Shown here piece after piece: positions 1-8,741 of a stretch of DNA of 64,000 nt (positions are counted from its first letter, which is position 1; each line of letters opens with the position of its first letter). A program made the translations under genes and the position numbers. Source of the stretch: Ferrimonas aestuarii (lineage in GTDB: Bacteria; Pseudomonadota; Gammaproteobacteria; Enterobacterales; Shewanellaceae); the NCBI RefSeq assembly GCF_005116665.1, contig NZ_SWCJ01000007.1, forward strand, positions 1 through 64,000, given 5' to 3'. Below the pieces are notes generated by a model that worked only from the letters and a program-made list of their open reading frames with translations, did not search any database and was not told the origin of the DNA.

Positions 1-361
1 ACCTATAACAACTTGAGACCGCACCTTAGCCTGGGAATGAAAACCCCAAACGAGGTGCATGGAAAAGCCAGTTGCTGATGCAACTGGCTCTAACTGAAAA
101 GTGTCAACGCATTTCAGGACGACACATAGAATTAACTAGAGACTGCCAATTGAATATCTACAATAGCTGAGCCACTGACGTGCTTATCCTCACCCTATAC
201 CTTAGAAGGTAATCTGCAGCTTGTTAACGGTTGGCATCGCTTAGCTCTCAAACAATTTAGTTCTTAAAACGCTGAGAACCAAGCGTAGCCACTATTACTC
301 TTGCGCAGCTAAACTGGCTATCCACAAACCAGAGCATGCGCATTTTTAGGTATTAAGCCGT
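1..361. other. Intergenic stretch without a recognisable gene
   Basis: I see no coding sequence that resembles a protein family here. It contains one strong hairpin (66-89, listed separately) and otherwise unremarkable mixed-composition DNA. It lies downstream of the broken epimerase gene on the minus strand. Confidence 0.5.
66..89 (-). terminator. Putative Rho-independent terminator (minus strand)
   Basis: A perfect 10-bp stem (AGCCAGTTGC / GCAACTGGCT) with a 4-nt loop is followed on the minus strand by TTTTCC. It would end transcripts coming from the epimerase remnant. The U-run is short, so the call is moderate. Confidence 0.45.
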
Positions 362-978
362 TCACTGCTGGTTAGCCTCGCAGCTTAAATCCGATGATTT
401 ATGAAAGTAGGTGTTAAGGCCTCCCCAAAGTGCACTTCTGGGAAGCACCTTGGCGGGCTCTTGGGGCTCACTGTGTTCTGCAAGAGCAATATCCCAAGCG
501 GCAAACGCATCGGCTTTGGGCTGATAACCCAAGGTGCGTTTGGTTTCAGACAGATCCAAGCGCTTAAAGCGGTTGTTTGAGATACCGTGGGCAATCCCAA
601 ACGGCTCATCGCAGAGTTCAGCTTCAATACTGTTAATCAGCAAAGAACATAGGTCCGCAGGCTCACTCCAAGCGCTGAGATCTCGTGAGCTCAATCGGCA
701 CCACTCTTTTTGATATTCAAATGCACCAATACGAACGGCCACCACCTCGATGTTGTGCTGATACGCATAGTATGAACCCAGAGCTTCGCCAAACACCTTA
801 CTCGCCCCATACAGGTTCTTCGGCCGAGTCGGCATATTTTCGTTTACTTGAACATCGAGAGGGTAACCCTCAATAGTTTGAGCGCTGCTGGCATAGACAA
901 CGCGCTGAACTCCGGCTTCCGCAGCACTCTGAAACACATTGTAGGTACCCACAATATTGGCAGAAAGCAGGTCATCAC
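362..978 (-). pseudogene. NAD-dependent epimerase/dehydratase, 5'-truncated remnant
   Basis: The reading frame encodes the C-terminal two thirds of a short-chain-type NAD-dependent epimerase: a conserved GTYNVF segment, VVYASSA, and the catalytic YGASK (Tyr-x-x-x-Lys) motif are visible. The first in-frame start (GTG at 952) falls inside the fold. Family similarity continues upstream of it (DDLLSANIVGTYN) to about position 978, where sequence switches abruptly to the first unit of a tandem repeat array. The N-terminal part with the Rossmann GxxGxxG nucleotide-binding motif, roughly 90 residues in this family, is therefore missing. The product cannot bind NAD in the normal way, so I call it a pseudogene. 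It could instead be a translated fragment with no activity. Confidence 0.75.
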
Positions 979-1842
979 TGGATACCGGCGTTCGCCGGCA
1001 AAGCGCTTGATAGAGCGGCAGATGAAACTAAACCTGCAATTATCACCTAACCCGCAAACGATTCTCTGACGAACGTCAGAGCCGAGCGGCCTTGACTACT
1101 CTGGAGATTCGAAAAACCAAGACACTGGATACCGGCGTTCGCCGGCAAGGCGCAGCGTAAAAATCTGCCATCGCCGGCAAGGCGTTTGAGAGCGTGGCTG
1201 GTGAAGCTAAACCTGCAGTTGTCACCTAATCTGCAAACGATTCTCTGACGAACGTCAGAGCCCAGCGGCCTTGGCTACTCTGGAGGTTCGAAAGGTCAAA
1301 GACTCTGGCTACCGGCGTTCGCCGGCAAAGCGCTTGATAGAGCGGCAGATGAAACTAAACCTGCAATTATCACCTAACCCTCAAACGATTCTCTGACCAA
1401 CGTCAGAGCCCAGTGGCCTTGGCTACTCTGGAGGTTCGAAAGACCAAAGATCCAGGATACCGACCTACGTCGGCAAAGCGTTTAGGAGTGCGGCAGATGA
1501 AGCTAAACCTGCAGTTATCACCAACCCCACAAACGATTCTCTGACGAAGGTCAGAGCCCAGCGACCTTGGCTACTCTGGAGGTTCGAAAGGTCAAAGGCT
1601 CTGGCTACCAGCGTTCGTCGGCAAGGCGTTTGGAAGTGCGGCAAGTGAAACTAAGCTACCAGTTATCACCTGACCCGCAAGCGATTCTCTGACGAACGTC
1701 AGAGCCCAGCGGCCTTAGCTCGCAGGACACTCTGGAGATTAGAAAGGTCAAAGACTCTGGATACCGGCTTTCGCCGGTAAACCATCTGAGAGTGTGGCAA
1801 GTGAAACTGAGCTAGCAGTGGTCACCTAACCCGCAAACAACG
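978..1842. repeat. Array of six imperfect ~148-bp tandem repeats
   Basis: Units begin at about 978, 1125, 1305, 1453, 1601 and 1757, each opening with a variant of CTGGATACCGGCGTTCGCC. Spacings are 147, 180 (unit 2 carries an extra ~33 bp), 148, 148 and 156 bp; the last unit stops at about 1842. Each full unit contains two inverted repeats: ACCGGCGTTCGCCGG near its start, and CTCTGACGAACGTCAGAG (8-bp arms, AA loop) in its middle (1064-1081, 1243-1260, 1391-1408, 1539-1556, 1687-1704). Units are diverged from one another by scattered substitutions. No ORF is conserved across units. The array replaces the 5' end of the epimerase gene and ends just downstream of the alkB-like gene. Confidence 0.85.
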
Positions 1843-1854
1843 CCCCTACTTCTC

Positions 1855-2475
1855 CTAATCTCGCCAGTAGTTGGGGATGATATGGCGGAAGGTGAGACTG
1901 ATGCGCTCACCTTGGATCCGTTTTCGTTTTGGCAGTTGATGGTGATACCCGCTTTGGGCGCTGGGGAGCAGTTGCAGCAGGCTGCCGCTGGGCAGTTCCA
2001 GCTCCAACTTGCGTTGATGGTCGCGCTTATCTCGCAGCTGCAGTGGCCGAGCTTGCCCCAAGCTTAAAATGGCGACCTGAGGTGCAATGCCAAGCTCAGG
2101 TTCACTGTCGCTGTGCCAGCCCATGCTGTCGTCGCCATTTCGGTAGCGGTTCATCAACACGCTGTTGTAGCGATGCTCGGCAGTCGTGCTCACCTTTCTC
2201 ATCAGCGCAGACAATTGGCTATCCAGCGTTTCTGGCGACATCAACAAGCCGCTATAACGGTAGTCACAGCCTACCTCGCCCAACCAGCGCTGCTGGCGAG
2301 GAATAGGGTGCCAGCGGCCAAACACTTTCACGCTGGGCTGCTGCCAGTCACCACTAAGGCAGTGCCGATAGAGATTGTCGGCCTCACCATCGGCCAGCCA
2401 ATTGGGCCAGCAGCGCCCTATCAGGAGCTGGCCATCTCGAATCTCAATGACGCCGTTATGACTAATTAACTGCAT
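1855..2475 (-). CDS. AlkB-like 2-oxoglutarate/Fe(II) dioxygenase
   Basis: A 206-residue protein of the AlkB family, which uses 2-oxoglutarate, O2 and Fe(II) to remove alkyl groups oxidatively from nucleic-acid bases. Visible are the family pattern NRYRNGDDSMGWHSD (residues 109-123), giving the iron ligands His121 and Asp123, the distal His at 178/179, and the RISLTFR segment (191-197) whose arginines bind 2-oxoglutarate. It matches the short bacterial/ALKBH2-3-like type rather than full E. coli AlkB. Start ATG at 2475. It is divergent from rlmG, the two sharing about 100 bp of upstream DNA. Whether the substrate is DNA or RNA cannot be told from sequence. Confidence 0.85.
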   Translation of the reverse strand: MQLISHNGVIEIRDGQLLIGRCWPNWLADGEADNLYRHCLSGDWQQPSVKVFGRWHPIPRQQRWLGEVGCDYRYSGLLMSPETLDSQLSALMRKVSTTAEHRYNSVLMNRYRNGDDSMGWHSDSEPELGIAPQVAILSLGQARPLQLRDKRDHQRKLELELPSGSLLQLLPSAQSGYHHQLPKRKRIQGERISLTFRHIIPNYWRD

Positions 2476-2576
2476 GGACGGTTTGCTCTCTCTTCAGGCT
2501 CTCACCCTAAGTTGCGGATGCAACCCTAGTGAGTTTTTGCGACAATATAAGGCTACCCCTTTTTTATACGTTGATC

Positions 2577-3695
2577 ATGTCTGAGACCCTTAGCCTTGAT
2601 GGCTTGCAGCTGCGCCTGCGCCGATTTCCCGATACCCAGCAGTCGGATCTGATTGCCTGGGACGCCGCCGATGAACTGCTGCTGACGCAAGCCTTAGAAG
2701 AGCTAATGCAGCAAGAGCAAAGCCAACTGCTGATCCTAAACGACAGCTTTGGTGCGCTGGCCTGCGGCACCGCCAAGCTAAGCCCAATCTGGGTAAACGA
2801 CTCCTTCGTGGCCCATCAGGGCACCCGCTTGAATCTGGATCTCAATGCGCTGCCTAGCCCTAAGCAGATGCTAAAAGACATTGATGAGCTGACTCAGCCA
2901 GTGGACTGCGTATGGATGAAACTGCCTCGCAATCTGCGTTATCTGGAATACCAGCTGGACTACCTCAACAGCCACCTGCCGGAGGGAACTCCAGTGGTGA
3001 TCGCCGCTCGCCTGAAAGAGATGCCGACGACCCTAAAAGGGATCACCGAAGCCTATCTGGATGAGATCACGCCATCTCGCATCCGCAAAAAGGCGCGGCT
3101 GCTGGTGGGCAAAACCACCTCCCGCCGCAGCCAAAAACCACTCACACTGAGCTGGAAAGCCGACGGCTGCCCGTGGGAGCTAAAAAACTACCCCAACGTA
3201 TTTTCAGGACAGCGCCTCGACATCGCCGCCCACCTGATGCTGAGCCACATTCCACAGGGGCATAACAACATCATCGATCTGGGCTGCGGCAACGGTGTAC
3301 TGTCTCTGGCGGCGGCCAAAGCCAACCCGGAGGCTACCATCCATGCCGTTGATGAAAGCTGGCACGCCATTAAAAGCTGTGGCGACAACCTAAGCGCATC
3401 GGTTGCCAAGTCACAGTTTCAGCTGCATTGGGACGACTGCCTAACCGAGTTTGAACCGGAGAGCGTGGATCTGATTTTATGTAACCCGCCGTTTCACCAG
3501 CAAAGCTCTGTCACCGATCACATCGCCTGGCAGATGTTCCGCGATGCCAAGCGCACCTTGGAAAGTGGCGGCCGGCTGCGAGTTATCGGCAACCGCCACC
3601 TGGGCTATCACATCAAGCTAAACCGCTTATTTGGTAAGGTAGAAACTGTGGCAGCCAACGCCAAATTTGTTATCCTCGACGCAATTAAACGCTAA
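2577..3695 (+). CDS. rlmG: 23S rRNA (guanine-1835-N2)-methyltransferase RlmG
   Basis: Predicted SAM-dependent methyltransferase of the RsmC/RlmG type that methylates N2 of a guanine in 23S rRNA. The protein has two halves: an N-terminal degenerate methyltransferase-like domain and a C-terminal catalytic domain with the SAM-binding DLGCGNG motif (about residue 231) and the N2-guanine signature NPPFH (about residue 302). I use ATG 2577 (372 aa) because the protein then begins MSETLSLDGLQLRLRRFP, lining up with known RlmG N-termini; an upstream GTG at 2529 would add 16 unlike residues. It precedes the lipoprotein gene by 26 bp and may be cotranscribed with it. Confidence 0.9.
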   Translation: MSETLSLDGLQLRLRRFPDTQQSDLIAWDAADELLLTQALEELMQQEQSQLLILNDSFGALACGTAKLSPIWVNDSFVAHQGTRLNLDLNALPSPKQMLKDIDELTQPVDCVWMKLPRNLRYLEYQLDYLNSHLPEGTPVVIAARLKEMPTTLKGITEAYLDEITPSRIRKKARLLVGKTTSRRSQKPLTLSWKADGCPWELKNYPNVFSGQRLDIAAHLMLSHIPQGHNNIIDLGCGNGVLSLAAAKANPEATIHAVDESWHAIKSCGDNLSASVAKSQFQLHWDDCLTEFEPESVDLILCNPPFHQQSSVTDHIAWQMFRDAKRTLESGGRLRVIGNRHLGYHIKLNRLFGKVETVAANAKFVILDAIKR

Positions 3696-3721
3696 TAACG
3701 ACGTTATTTAAGGGACTTTTT

Positions 3722-4282
3722 ATGTTTCGTTCTCTGATGAGCGCCGCCATTGTTGCCGCGGCCCTCACGGGCTGCGCCAGCGCCCCAACCAGTCTGATTT
3801 TGGCCCCCGATGCCCCTCTGATCACCAGCAGTGTCCAACAGGGCAGCCTGCAGCTCACCAGTGTTGACCGCCGCAGCGAGCAGTACGTAGTGAAAGTGCG
3901 CAATGGCGATGGTGCCGCCGAGCTATTGAGCCCTTCACAAGCCCCTCGCCAGCTTCTGGATCAAGGCGTTCGTAAAGGCTTTAGCCAACTGGGTTACCAA
4001 TTGGATCCCGCGTCCAATACTCAGATGACTCTGGTTCTGGACAAAGCGGTACTGGAGATTGACCAAGGTACCTTTAGTCACGATGCCAAAGGCCTGTTTG
4101 AGGCCACGGTGAAGATCAACACCAAGGTACAAACCCTGACCAAAACCTTTACCGTCACCAGCGCGTTTTCCGGACCAATGAAGCCGGATTTGGCTCGCAT
4201 CGAGCGTGAGGTCAACGACCGCTTGTCACAGCTGATGACCAACATCGTTAACGACGAAGAGCTGCAGCAGTTTATTCGTTGA
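3722..4282 (+). CDS. YajG-family lipoprotein
   Basis: A 186-residue predicted outer-membrane lipoprotein. The N-terminus has a type II signal peptide with lipobox LTGC (Cys at about residue 18). The body resembles the YajG family: conserved VRNGDG and a long, mixed alpha/beta domain. An AAGGGA ribosome-binding site lies just upstream. YajG-type genes commonly sit upstream of ampG in gammaproteobacteria, and here the cyclophilin and ampG follow in the same direction. The function is unknown; the context suggests the cell envelope. Confidence 0.8.
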   Translation: MFRSLMSAAIVAAALTGCASAPTSLILAPDAPLITSSVQQGSLQLTSVDRRSEQYVVKVRNGDGAAELLSPSQAPRQLLDQGVRKGFSQLGYQLDPASNTQMTLVLDKAVLEIDQGTFSHDAKGLFEATVKINTKVQTLTKTFTVTSAFSGPMKPDLARIEREVNDRLSQLMTNIVNDEELQQFIR

Positions 4283-4309
4283 GTTTTTCTCCACATTTAA
4301 GAGGTAAGG

Positions 4310-4897
4310 ATGCGACAGCTACTTTCCGCTCTGCTGCTGTTATGTTGCTGGTCGACGATGGCCAGCAGCAACGACATACAGCCAGATAACCTGTTTCCAA
4401 CCGTGGTGTTTGAAACCAGCAAAGGCAGCATCACCATCGAGATGGACCGAACTCGCGCTCCCATCACCGTCGATAATTTCCTGCGCTATGTGGTCAGCGG
4501 CCGCTTTGACAACACCGTGTTCCATCGGGTGATAAAAGACTTTGTGGTTCAAGGGGGTGGCTATACTCCCAAAGACGATCCGGTGCCGGCGTTTGACGCC
4601 ATCTTCAACGAATCGGGCAACGGTCTCTCTAATGAATACGGCACCATTGCCATGGCCCGAGAGCATTCACCACACACCGCCACCAATGAGTTCTACTTCA
4701 ACCTCAAAGACAACACCAACTTAGATCCTAGCCGTCGCCGCTGGGGTTACACCGTGTTTGGTATGGTCACCGAGGGGCTGGAGGTGTTGGATGCCATGGG
4801 AGAAGTGCCCGTGGAGTACGACCCTCACATGGGCGCAGAAAGCCGCCCGGTTGAGCCGCTGATTTTGATTAAAGCCACTCTGCTACCGGAAGCCTAA
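4310..4897 (+). CDS. Periplasmic cyclophilin-type peptidyl-prolyl isomerase
   Basis: A 195-residue cyclophilin (peptidyl-prolyl cis-trans isomerase), predicted to be exported: residues 1-19 form a hydrophobic signal peptide ending near MASSN. The cyclophilin core starts at about residue 35 (TSKGSITIEMD); the active-site segment FHRVIKDFVVQGGG supplies the catalytic Arg, Phe and Gln of the family, and FYFNLKDN matches the bacterial type. Its likely role is folding of periplasmic proteins. It lies 27 bp after the YajG-like gene and only 4 bp before ampG, so the three probably form an operon. Confidence 0.85.
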   Translation: MRQLLSALLLLCCWSTMASSNDIQPDNLFPTVVFETSKGSITIEMDRTRAPITVDNFLRYVVSGRFDNTVFHRVIKDFVVQGGGYTPKDDPVPAFDAIFNESGNGLSNEYGTIAMAREHSPHTATNEFYFNLKDNTNLDPSRRRWGYTVFGMVTEGLEVLDAMGEVPVEYDPHMGAESRPVEPLILIKATLLPEA

Positions 4898-4901
4898 CTG
4901 A

Positions 4902-6302
4902 ATGCGTACCGCCCTGCAGCAGCGCTTTGGCGCTTTCTCCGTTTACCTTCACAAGCGCGTATTGGTGCTGCTGGCACTGGGGTTCTCTTCCGGTCTGCCA
5001 CTGATGTTGGTGTTTGGCTCTTTGTCATTCTGGCTTCGAGAAGCGGGGCTGGATCGCACCACCATCGGCTTTCTCAGTTGGGTGGCAATGGCCTACACCA
5101 TCAAGTTTTTGTGGGCACCGTTAGTCGACCGATTACCGTTACCGATTCTGTGCCGCTGGTTAGGGCGACGACGCAGCTGGATGCTGCTGTCACAACTGGT
5201 GCTGATCGGGGCATTAGTTGGCATGAGCCAATCTGAGCCCAACAGCAGTTTAACCAGCTTGATCACCTTCGCCCTGATCGTCGCCTTCGCTTCCGCTACT
5301 CAAGACATCATCATTGACGCCTTCCGAATCGAAACCGCACCGGAAGAGATGCAGGGCGCTTTGGCCGCAGCCTACCAAACCGGTTATCGCTTGGGGATGA
5401 TGCTTGCAACCGCCGGTGCCTTAGCCATCGCCGCTTGGGCCGGGCAAGACACCGGCTACGACCCCTTGGGCTGGCAAACGGCATATTTCTCCATGGCAGT
5501 TGCTATGGTGATTGGCGTTATCGCCACCCTGCTGGCCAAAGAACCGACCATTGATGCCAACAAGCTGCAGTTGGAAGCGCTGGAACCTTTCTCCTCCATT
5601 AGCCACCTGCCACCTTGGCTACAACGCCTTACCATGTGGTGTTACACCGCCATTCTTTGCCCGTTCAAAGACTTTTACCACCGCTTTGGTAAGCGAGCGC
5701 TGCTGCTGCTGGCTCTGATCGCCTGTTATCGAATCGCTGATGTGATGATGGGCGTAATGGCCAACGTGTTTTACGTCGACATGGGCTTTTCAAAAACCGA
5801 GATCGCTACCATCACCAAGATATACGGAGTGATCATGACCATGGTTGGCGCGGCCATTGGCGGGGCATTGATTGCCAAATTTGGCACCCTGAGGATGTTA
5901 TTTGCTGGAGCGTTGGCGGTATCGCTGACCAACCTGTTGTTCACCCTGCAAGCCACCATTGGTTATAACACCACCTTGCTGACTGCGGTAATTGCCATCG
6001 ATAGCTTTAGTGCAGGCTTGGCAACTGCGGCCTTCATTACCTTCCTGTCTAGCCTGACCAATGTGGCATTCTCCGCCACTCAGTACGCTTTGATGTCATC
6101 GATGATGTTGTTACTGCCGAAGGGCTTGGCCGGGTTCTCTGGCGCGCTGGTAGATGCCATGGGCTACCCGCTGTTTTTCAGCCTATGCTGCCTGATAGGC
6201 CTGCCGGTACTGCTGCTGATTGTGTGGGTAGCGAGGACTGAGCCAGCTAAGACTACGCCCGCAAAGACGGAGCCAGCTAAGCAGGAACAATCAGGTAGCT
6301 AA
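4902..6302 (+). CDS. ampG: AmpG-family muropeptide permease
   Basis: A 466-residue major facilitator with about 12-14 predicted transmembrane helices. AmpG imports anhydro-muropeptides from the periplasm for cell-wall recycling. Family features seen are the N-terminal GFSSGLPLMLVFGSLSFWL segment, the RRRSWML cytoplasmic loop between TM2 and TM3, and the SATQDIIIDAFRIE segment. The C-terminus carries a low-complexity Ala/Lys/Thr/Pro/Glu tail (about residues 447-466). The gene starts 4 bp after the cyclophilin stop. The mltF gene elsewhere in the window acts in the same recycling pathway. Confidence 0.9.
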   Translation: MRTALQQRFGAFSVYLHKRVLVLLALGFSSGLPLMLVFGSLSFWLREAGLDRTTIGFLSWVAMAYTIKFLWAPLVDRLPLPILCRWLGRRRSWMLLSQLVLIGALVGMSQSEPNSSLTSLITFALIVAFASATQDIIIDAFRIETAPEEMQGALAAAYQTGYRLGMMLATAGALAIAAWAGQDTGYDPLGWQTAYFSMAVAMVIGVIATLLAKEPTIDANKLQLEALEPFSSISHLPPWLQRLTMWCYTAILCPFKDFYHRFGKRALLLLALIACYRIADVMMGVMANVFYVDMGFSKTEIATITKIYGVIMTMVGAAIGGALIAKFGTLRMLFAGALAVSLTNLLFTLQATIGYNTTLLTAVIAIDSFSAGLATAAFITFLSSLTNVAFSATQYALMSSMMLLLPKGLAGFSGALVDAMGYPLFFSLCCLIGLPVLLLIVWVARTEPAKTTPAKTEPAKQEQSGS

Positions 6303-6456
6303 GCTTGTTAACCGAGAATTGCCAAAGCGAAGAACCAAAGCCGTCAGTTCATCGCCGCTACACTCGGCGTTCCGAGTCGGCCGATGTTGCCCGCAATGAA
6401 GATCTTCAGACGAGCGAAAGATCGGTAAGCACGATTTAGTAACGGTGAAACTAAAA

Positions 6457-6485
6457 AAGGCCCAGCAAATGCTGGGCCTTGTGGT
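6457..6485 (-). terminator. Rho-independent terminator of the permease gene
   Basis: The 10-bp stem AAGGCCCAGC / GCTGGGCCTT with loop AAAT (6457-6480) is followed on the minus strand by TTTT. It sits about 30 bp past the end of the minus-strand permease gene and could act weakly for ampG as well. Confidence 0.8.
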
Positions 6486-6508
6486 TTTGCTAACTCGACG
6501 ACTTCGGC

Positions 6509-7603
6509 TTAGAAGATTACGGTGTACAGCACACCAGCTCCCATGGCCATGGTCAGAATCACGGTCACAAAGGCGATGATCATTGGATTCTTGAAGATAG
6601 ACTTCAGCAGAATCACTTCGGTCAAACTGGCACCAGCACTACCGATAATCAAGGCCATCACCGAACCCAGCGCCATGCCTTTGGCAACCAGAGCCGAGCT
6701 CAGAGGAATTACGGCCTCAGCACGGATGTACAGTGGGATACCAATCACAGCCGCCACCGGAATCGCATACCAGTTACCCTCGCCAGCGTACTTCGCAATC
6801 AGTTCGGTTGGCATGAAACCATAGATAACCGAACCCAATGAGATGCCCAGCAACAGATACGGGAACACCTGCTTAAAATCTTTCCAAGTGGTATTCCAAA
6901 TTCGTACCCAACGGCTCTGCGCTTTCGCAGCAGGCTTAGGGGTATCACCGCAGCAGGACTCGGCTTTAGCTACCGGCTTGGCAGTGTCGCCACAGCAGGA
7001 CTCCGCTTTAGCAACTGGCTTAGCAGTGTCACCACAGCAGGACTCGGCTTTGGCAGCTGGCTCAGCGGTGTCACCACAACACGACTCAGTGGCTGCAGGC
7101 TTGGCGCTGTCGCCACAGCTGGTTCCACAACCTGAATCGGTAGCAGACTCATACGCTTCTGGCTTTACATAACGCTCAAAACCAAGTTTCTCCAGCACAA
7201 TACCGGCCACCACGGAAACCACCATGGCAACGAGGAAGTAAAACACCGCCACTTTAATGCCGAAGGTCACCACAAACAGACCAATGATCACTGGGTTCAA
7301 CAATGGGCTTGAAAACAGGAACACCATCATCGGACCAAACCCAGCTCGAGCACGCAACAACCCTTTCAAAAATGGGATGGTGGAGCAGGAGCAGAACGGG
7401 GTGATGGAACCCAGCAGTGACGCAACGATGTAACCTTTGCCTTTACGACTGCTCAAGATCGATTGGATCTTTTGCGGCGTTAAAAACTCCTGCAGCACAC
7501 CAACTAGGTAACTGATCACCAAAAACAGAATGGTGAGCTCTGCAGCAAGGAACAGAAACATGTCAGCAGTTTCTGCCAATTGGGATAACAGTTCGGGACT
7601 CAT
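6509..7603 (-). CDS. Permease of the YraQ/ArsP (DUF318) type with Cys-repeat loop
   Basis: A 364-residue inner-membrane protein with two blocks of four to five helices, the layout of the DUF318/YraQ permease family that includes ArsP-type organoarsenical exporters. The characteristic FCSCS segment occurs at residues 70-74 in TM2. Between the halves (about residues 158-229) lies an unusual hydrophilic loop made of four nearly identical 14-residue repeats with the core ESCCGDTAKP plus two partial copies (SGCGT, SCGDS). Paired cysteines in such a loop are likely to bind a soft metal or metalloid. A LysR gene lies upstream on the same strand. The substrate is unknown; thiophilic metal or metalloid export is my inference. 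Confidence 0.75.
   Translation of the reverse strand: MSPELLSQLAETADMFLFLAAELTILFLVISYLVGVLQEFLTPQKIQSILSSRKGKGYIVASLLGSITPFCSCSTIPFLKGLLRARAGFGPMMVFLFSSPLLNPVIIGLFVVTFGIKVAVFYFLVAMVVSVVAGIVLEKLGFERYVKPEAYESATDSGCGTSCGDSAKPAATESCCGDTAEPAAKAESCCGDTAKPVAKAESCCGDTAKPVAKAESCCGDTPKPAAKAQSRWVRIWNTTWKDFKQVFPYLLLGISLGSVIYGFMPTELIAKYAGEGNWYAIPVAAVIGIPLYIRAEAVIPLSSALVAKGMALGSVMALIIGSAGASLTEVILLKSIFKNPMIIAFVTVILTMAMGAGVLYTVIF
6917..7132 (-). repeat. 42-bp in-frame tandem repeats encoding CCGD units
   Basis: Four 42-bp repeats and partial copies inside the permease gene encode 14-residue units with the core ESCCGDTAKP. The frame is kept throughout, and the central copies are near-identical, which points to recent expansion by slippage or recombination. 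Confidence 0.85.
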
Positions 7604-7630
7604 GGTCGCCTCCTAAAAAAGACTAACTCA

Positions 7631-7648
7631 TTTCGAATTTTGTCGAAA
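7631..7648. promoter_or_regulatory. Candidate operator in front of the permease gene
   Basis: The inverted repeat TTTCGA-N6-TCGAAA lies 28-45 bp upstream of the permease start in AT-rich DNA. It is a plausible binding site for a dimeric regulator such as the adjacent LysR protein. Confidence 0.35.
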
Positions 7649-7742
7649 TATTAGAGAAGACGAATATTAAGCGCAAGATTTATTTCCACAAAATTAGAAA
7701 TAAATTATCATGCGATTGATTTTTATATGAAAATATTTTGAC

Positions 7743-8630
7743 TCAATCGTCCAATGGCACATCGCAACTGTTGAGGAAGTTCTCAATCAACGCATTACGA
7801 CGCTCGGGTTTAAAAATGACGTAGATGTAACGCGATTGCGCTTCACTGCCAGTCGCCACTTCACGAAGCTCGCCCCGCTCCAGCTCTGCATCGACCGACA
7901 ACAGCGGCAATACGCTGAGCCCCAACCCGGTCCCCACTGCCCGCTTGATGGCCCCCATGGTGTTCATGATGATCTCATCGTGCACACTCACTCCTAAGGC
8001 TTTAAGCAGGTGCAGCGACTCAATTCGGGTTGCCGAGTCCTCCTCATCCAGTACCCAAGTGGCTGCAGACAGATCCGCTGCCGATGCCGGCCGATGCGCC
8101 AACTTGTGGCCAGGGCTGGCCACCACACACAAGCGATCGCTGCGCCAGCGTATGTAATGCAAGCCTTTGTCTTTCGGAGGATGGCCAATGAAAGCCAAGT
8201 CTAACTCATTGTTGATGAGCATCTTTTCGATGGCGACACTGGAAAGGATCTTAAGCCGTGTCTGCACATTGGGGTTCATGCGCTTAAAGTGCGGCAAACG
8301 TCGAGACAGCACGTAGTTGCCAGCCGTCTTGTTGGCACCAATCACCAAACTGCCGCCCAAACCAGCCGCCTGCTCCTGAAATTGGGTTTCCAGATGCTGC
8401 ACTTGAGACAGAATTGAGTTGGCATGTTGCAACACCCGCTGTCCGGATTGATTGACCACCAATCCTGACGGAGTGCGTTCCACTAGCTGAGCATCCAGTG
8501 AAGATTCCAACTCTTTCAGGCTCATACTGACGGCAGACACCGACAGATGCAGCTGTCTGGCGGCCTTCGAGATCTGCTGGGTCTCGCAGACGGTTTTAAA
8601 GACCAAAAGTTGTTTTAACGTGATGCGCAT
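7743..8630 (-). CDS. LysR-family transcriptional regulator
   Basis: A 295-residue LysR-type regulator. The N-terminal winged helix-turn-helix covers residues 1-60 (TLKQLLVFKTVCETQQISKA, then HLSVSAVSMSLKELE), followed by a linker helix and a periplasmic-binding-protein-like effector domain from about residue 90. The DNA-binding domain resembles the CysB/CbbR-like branch. It is 139 bp upstream of the permease gene on the same strand and could control it. The effector is not known. Confidence 0.85.
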   Translation of the reverse strand: MRITLKQLLVFKTVCETQQISKAARQLHLSVSAVSMSLKELESSLDAQLVERTPSGLVVNQSGQRVLQHANSILSQVQHLETQFQEQAAGLGGSLVIGANKTAGNYVLSRRLPHFKRMNPNVQTRLKILSSVAIEKMLINNELDLAFIGHPPKDKGLHYIRWRSDRLCVVASPGHKLAHRPASAADLSAATWVLDEEDSATRIESLHLLKALGVSVHDEIIMNTMGAIKRAVGTGLGLSVLPLLSVDAELERGELREVATGSEAQSRYIYVIFKPERRNALIENFLNSCDVPLDD

Positions 8631-8741
8631 TACGGCTCTCCTCGACTGGAGTTCAAGCCTATATCAAAAACGGCTTTGCTTCTGTTATCCCCGCCGCGAA
8701 AGCCCTAAATTGCCGCCTCAGCAATCACACTTTTGCACTCC

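Noticed and set aside
978-1842. Possible CRISPR array
   Set aside because: Units are ~148 bp, diverged, and contain no constant short repeat with unique spacers; no cas genes are nearby.
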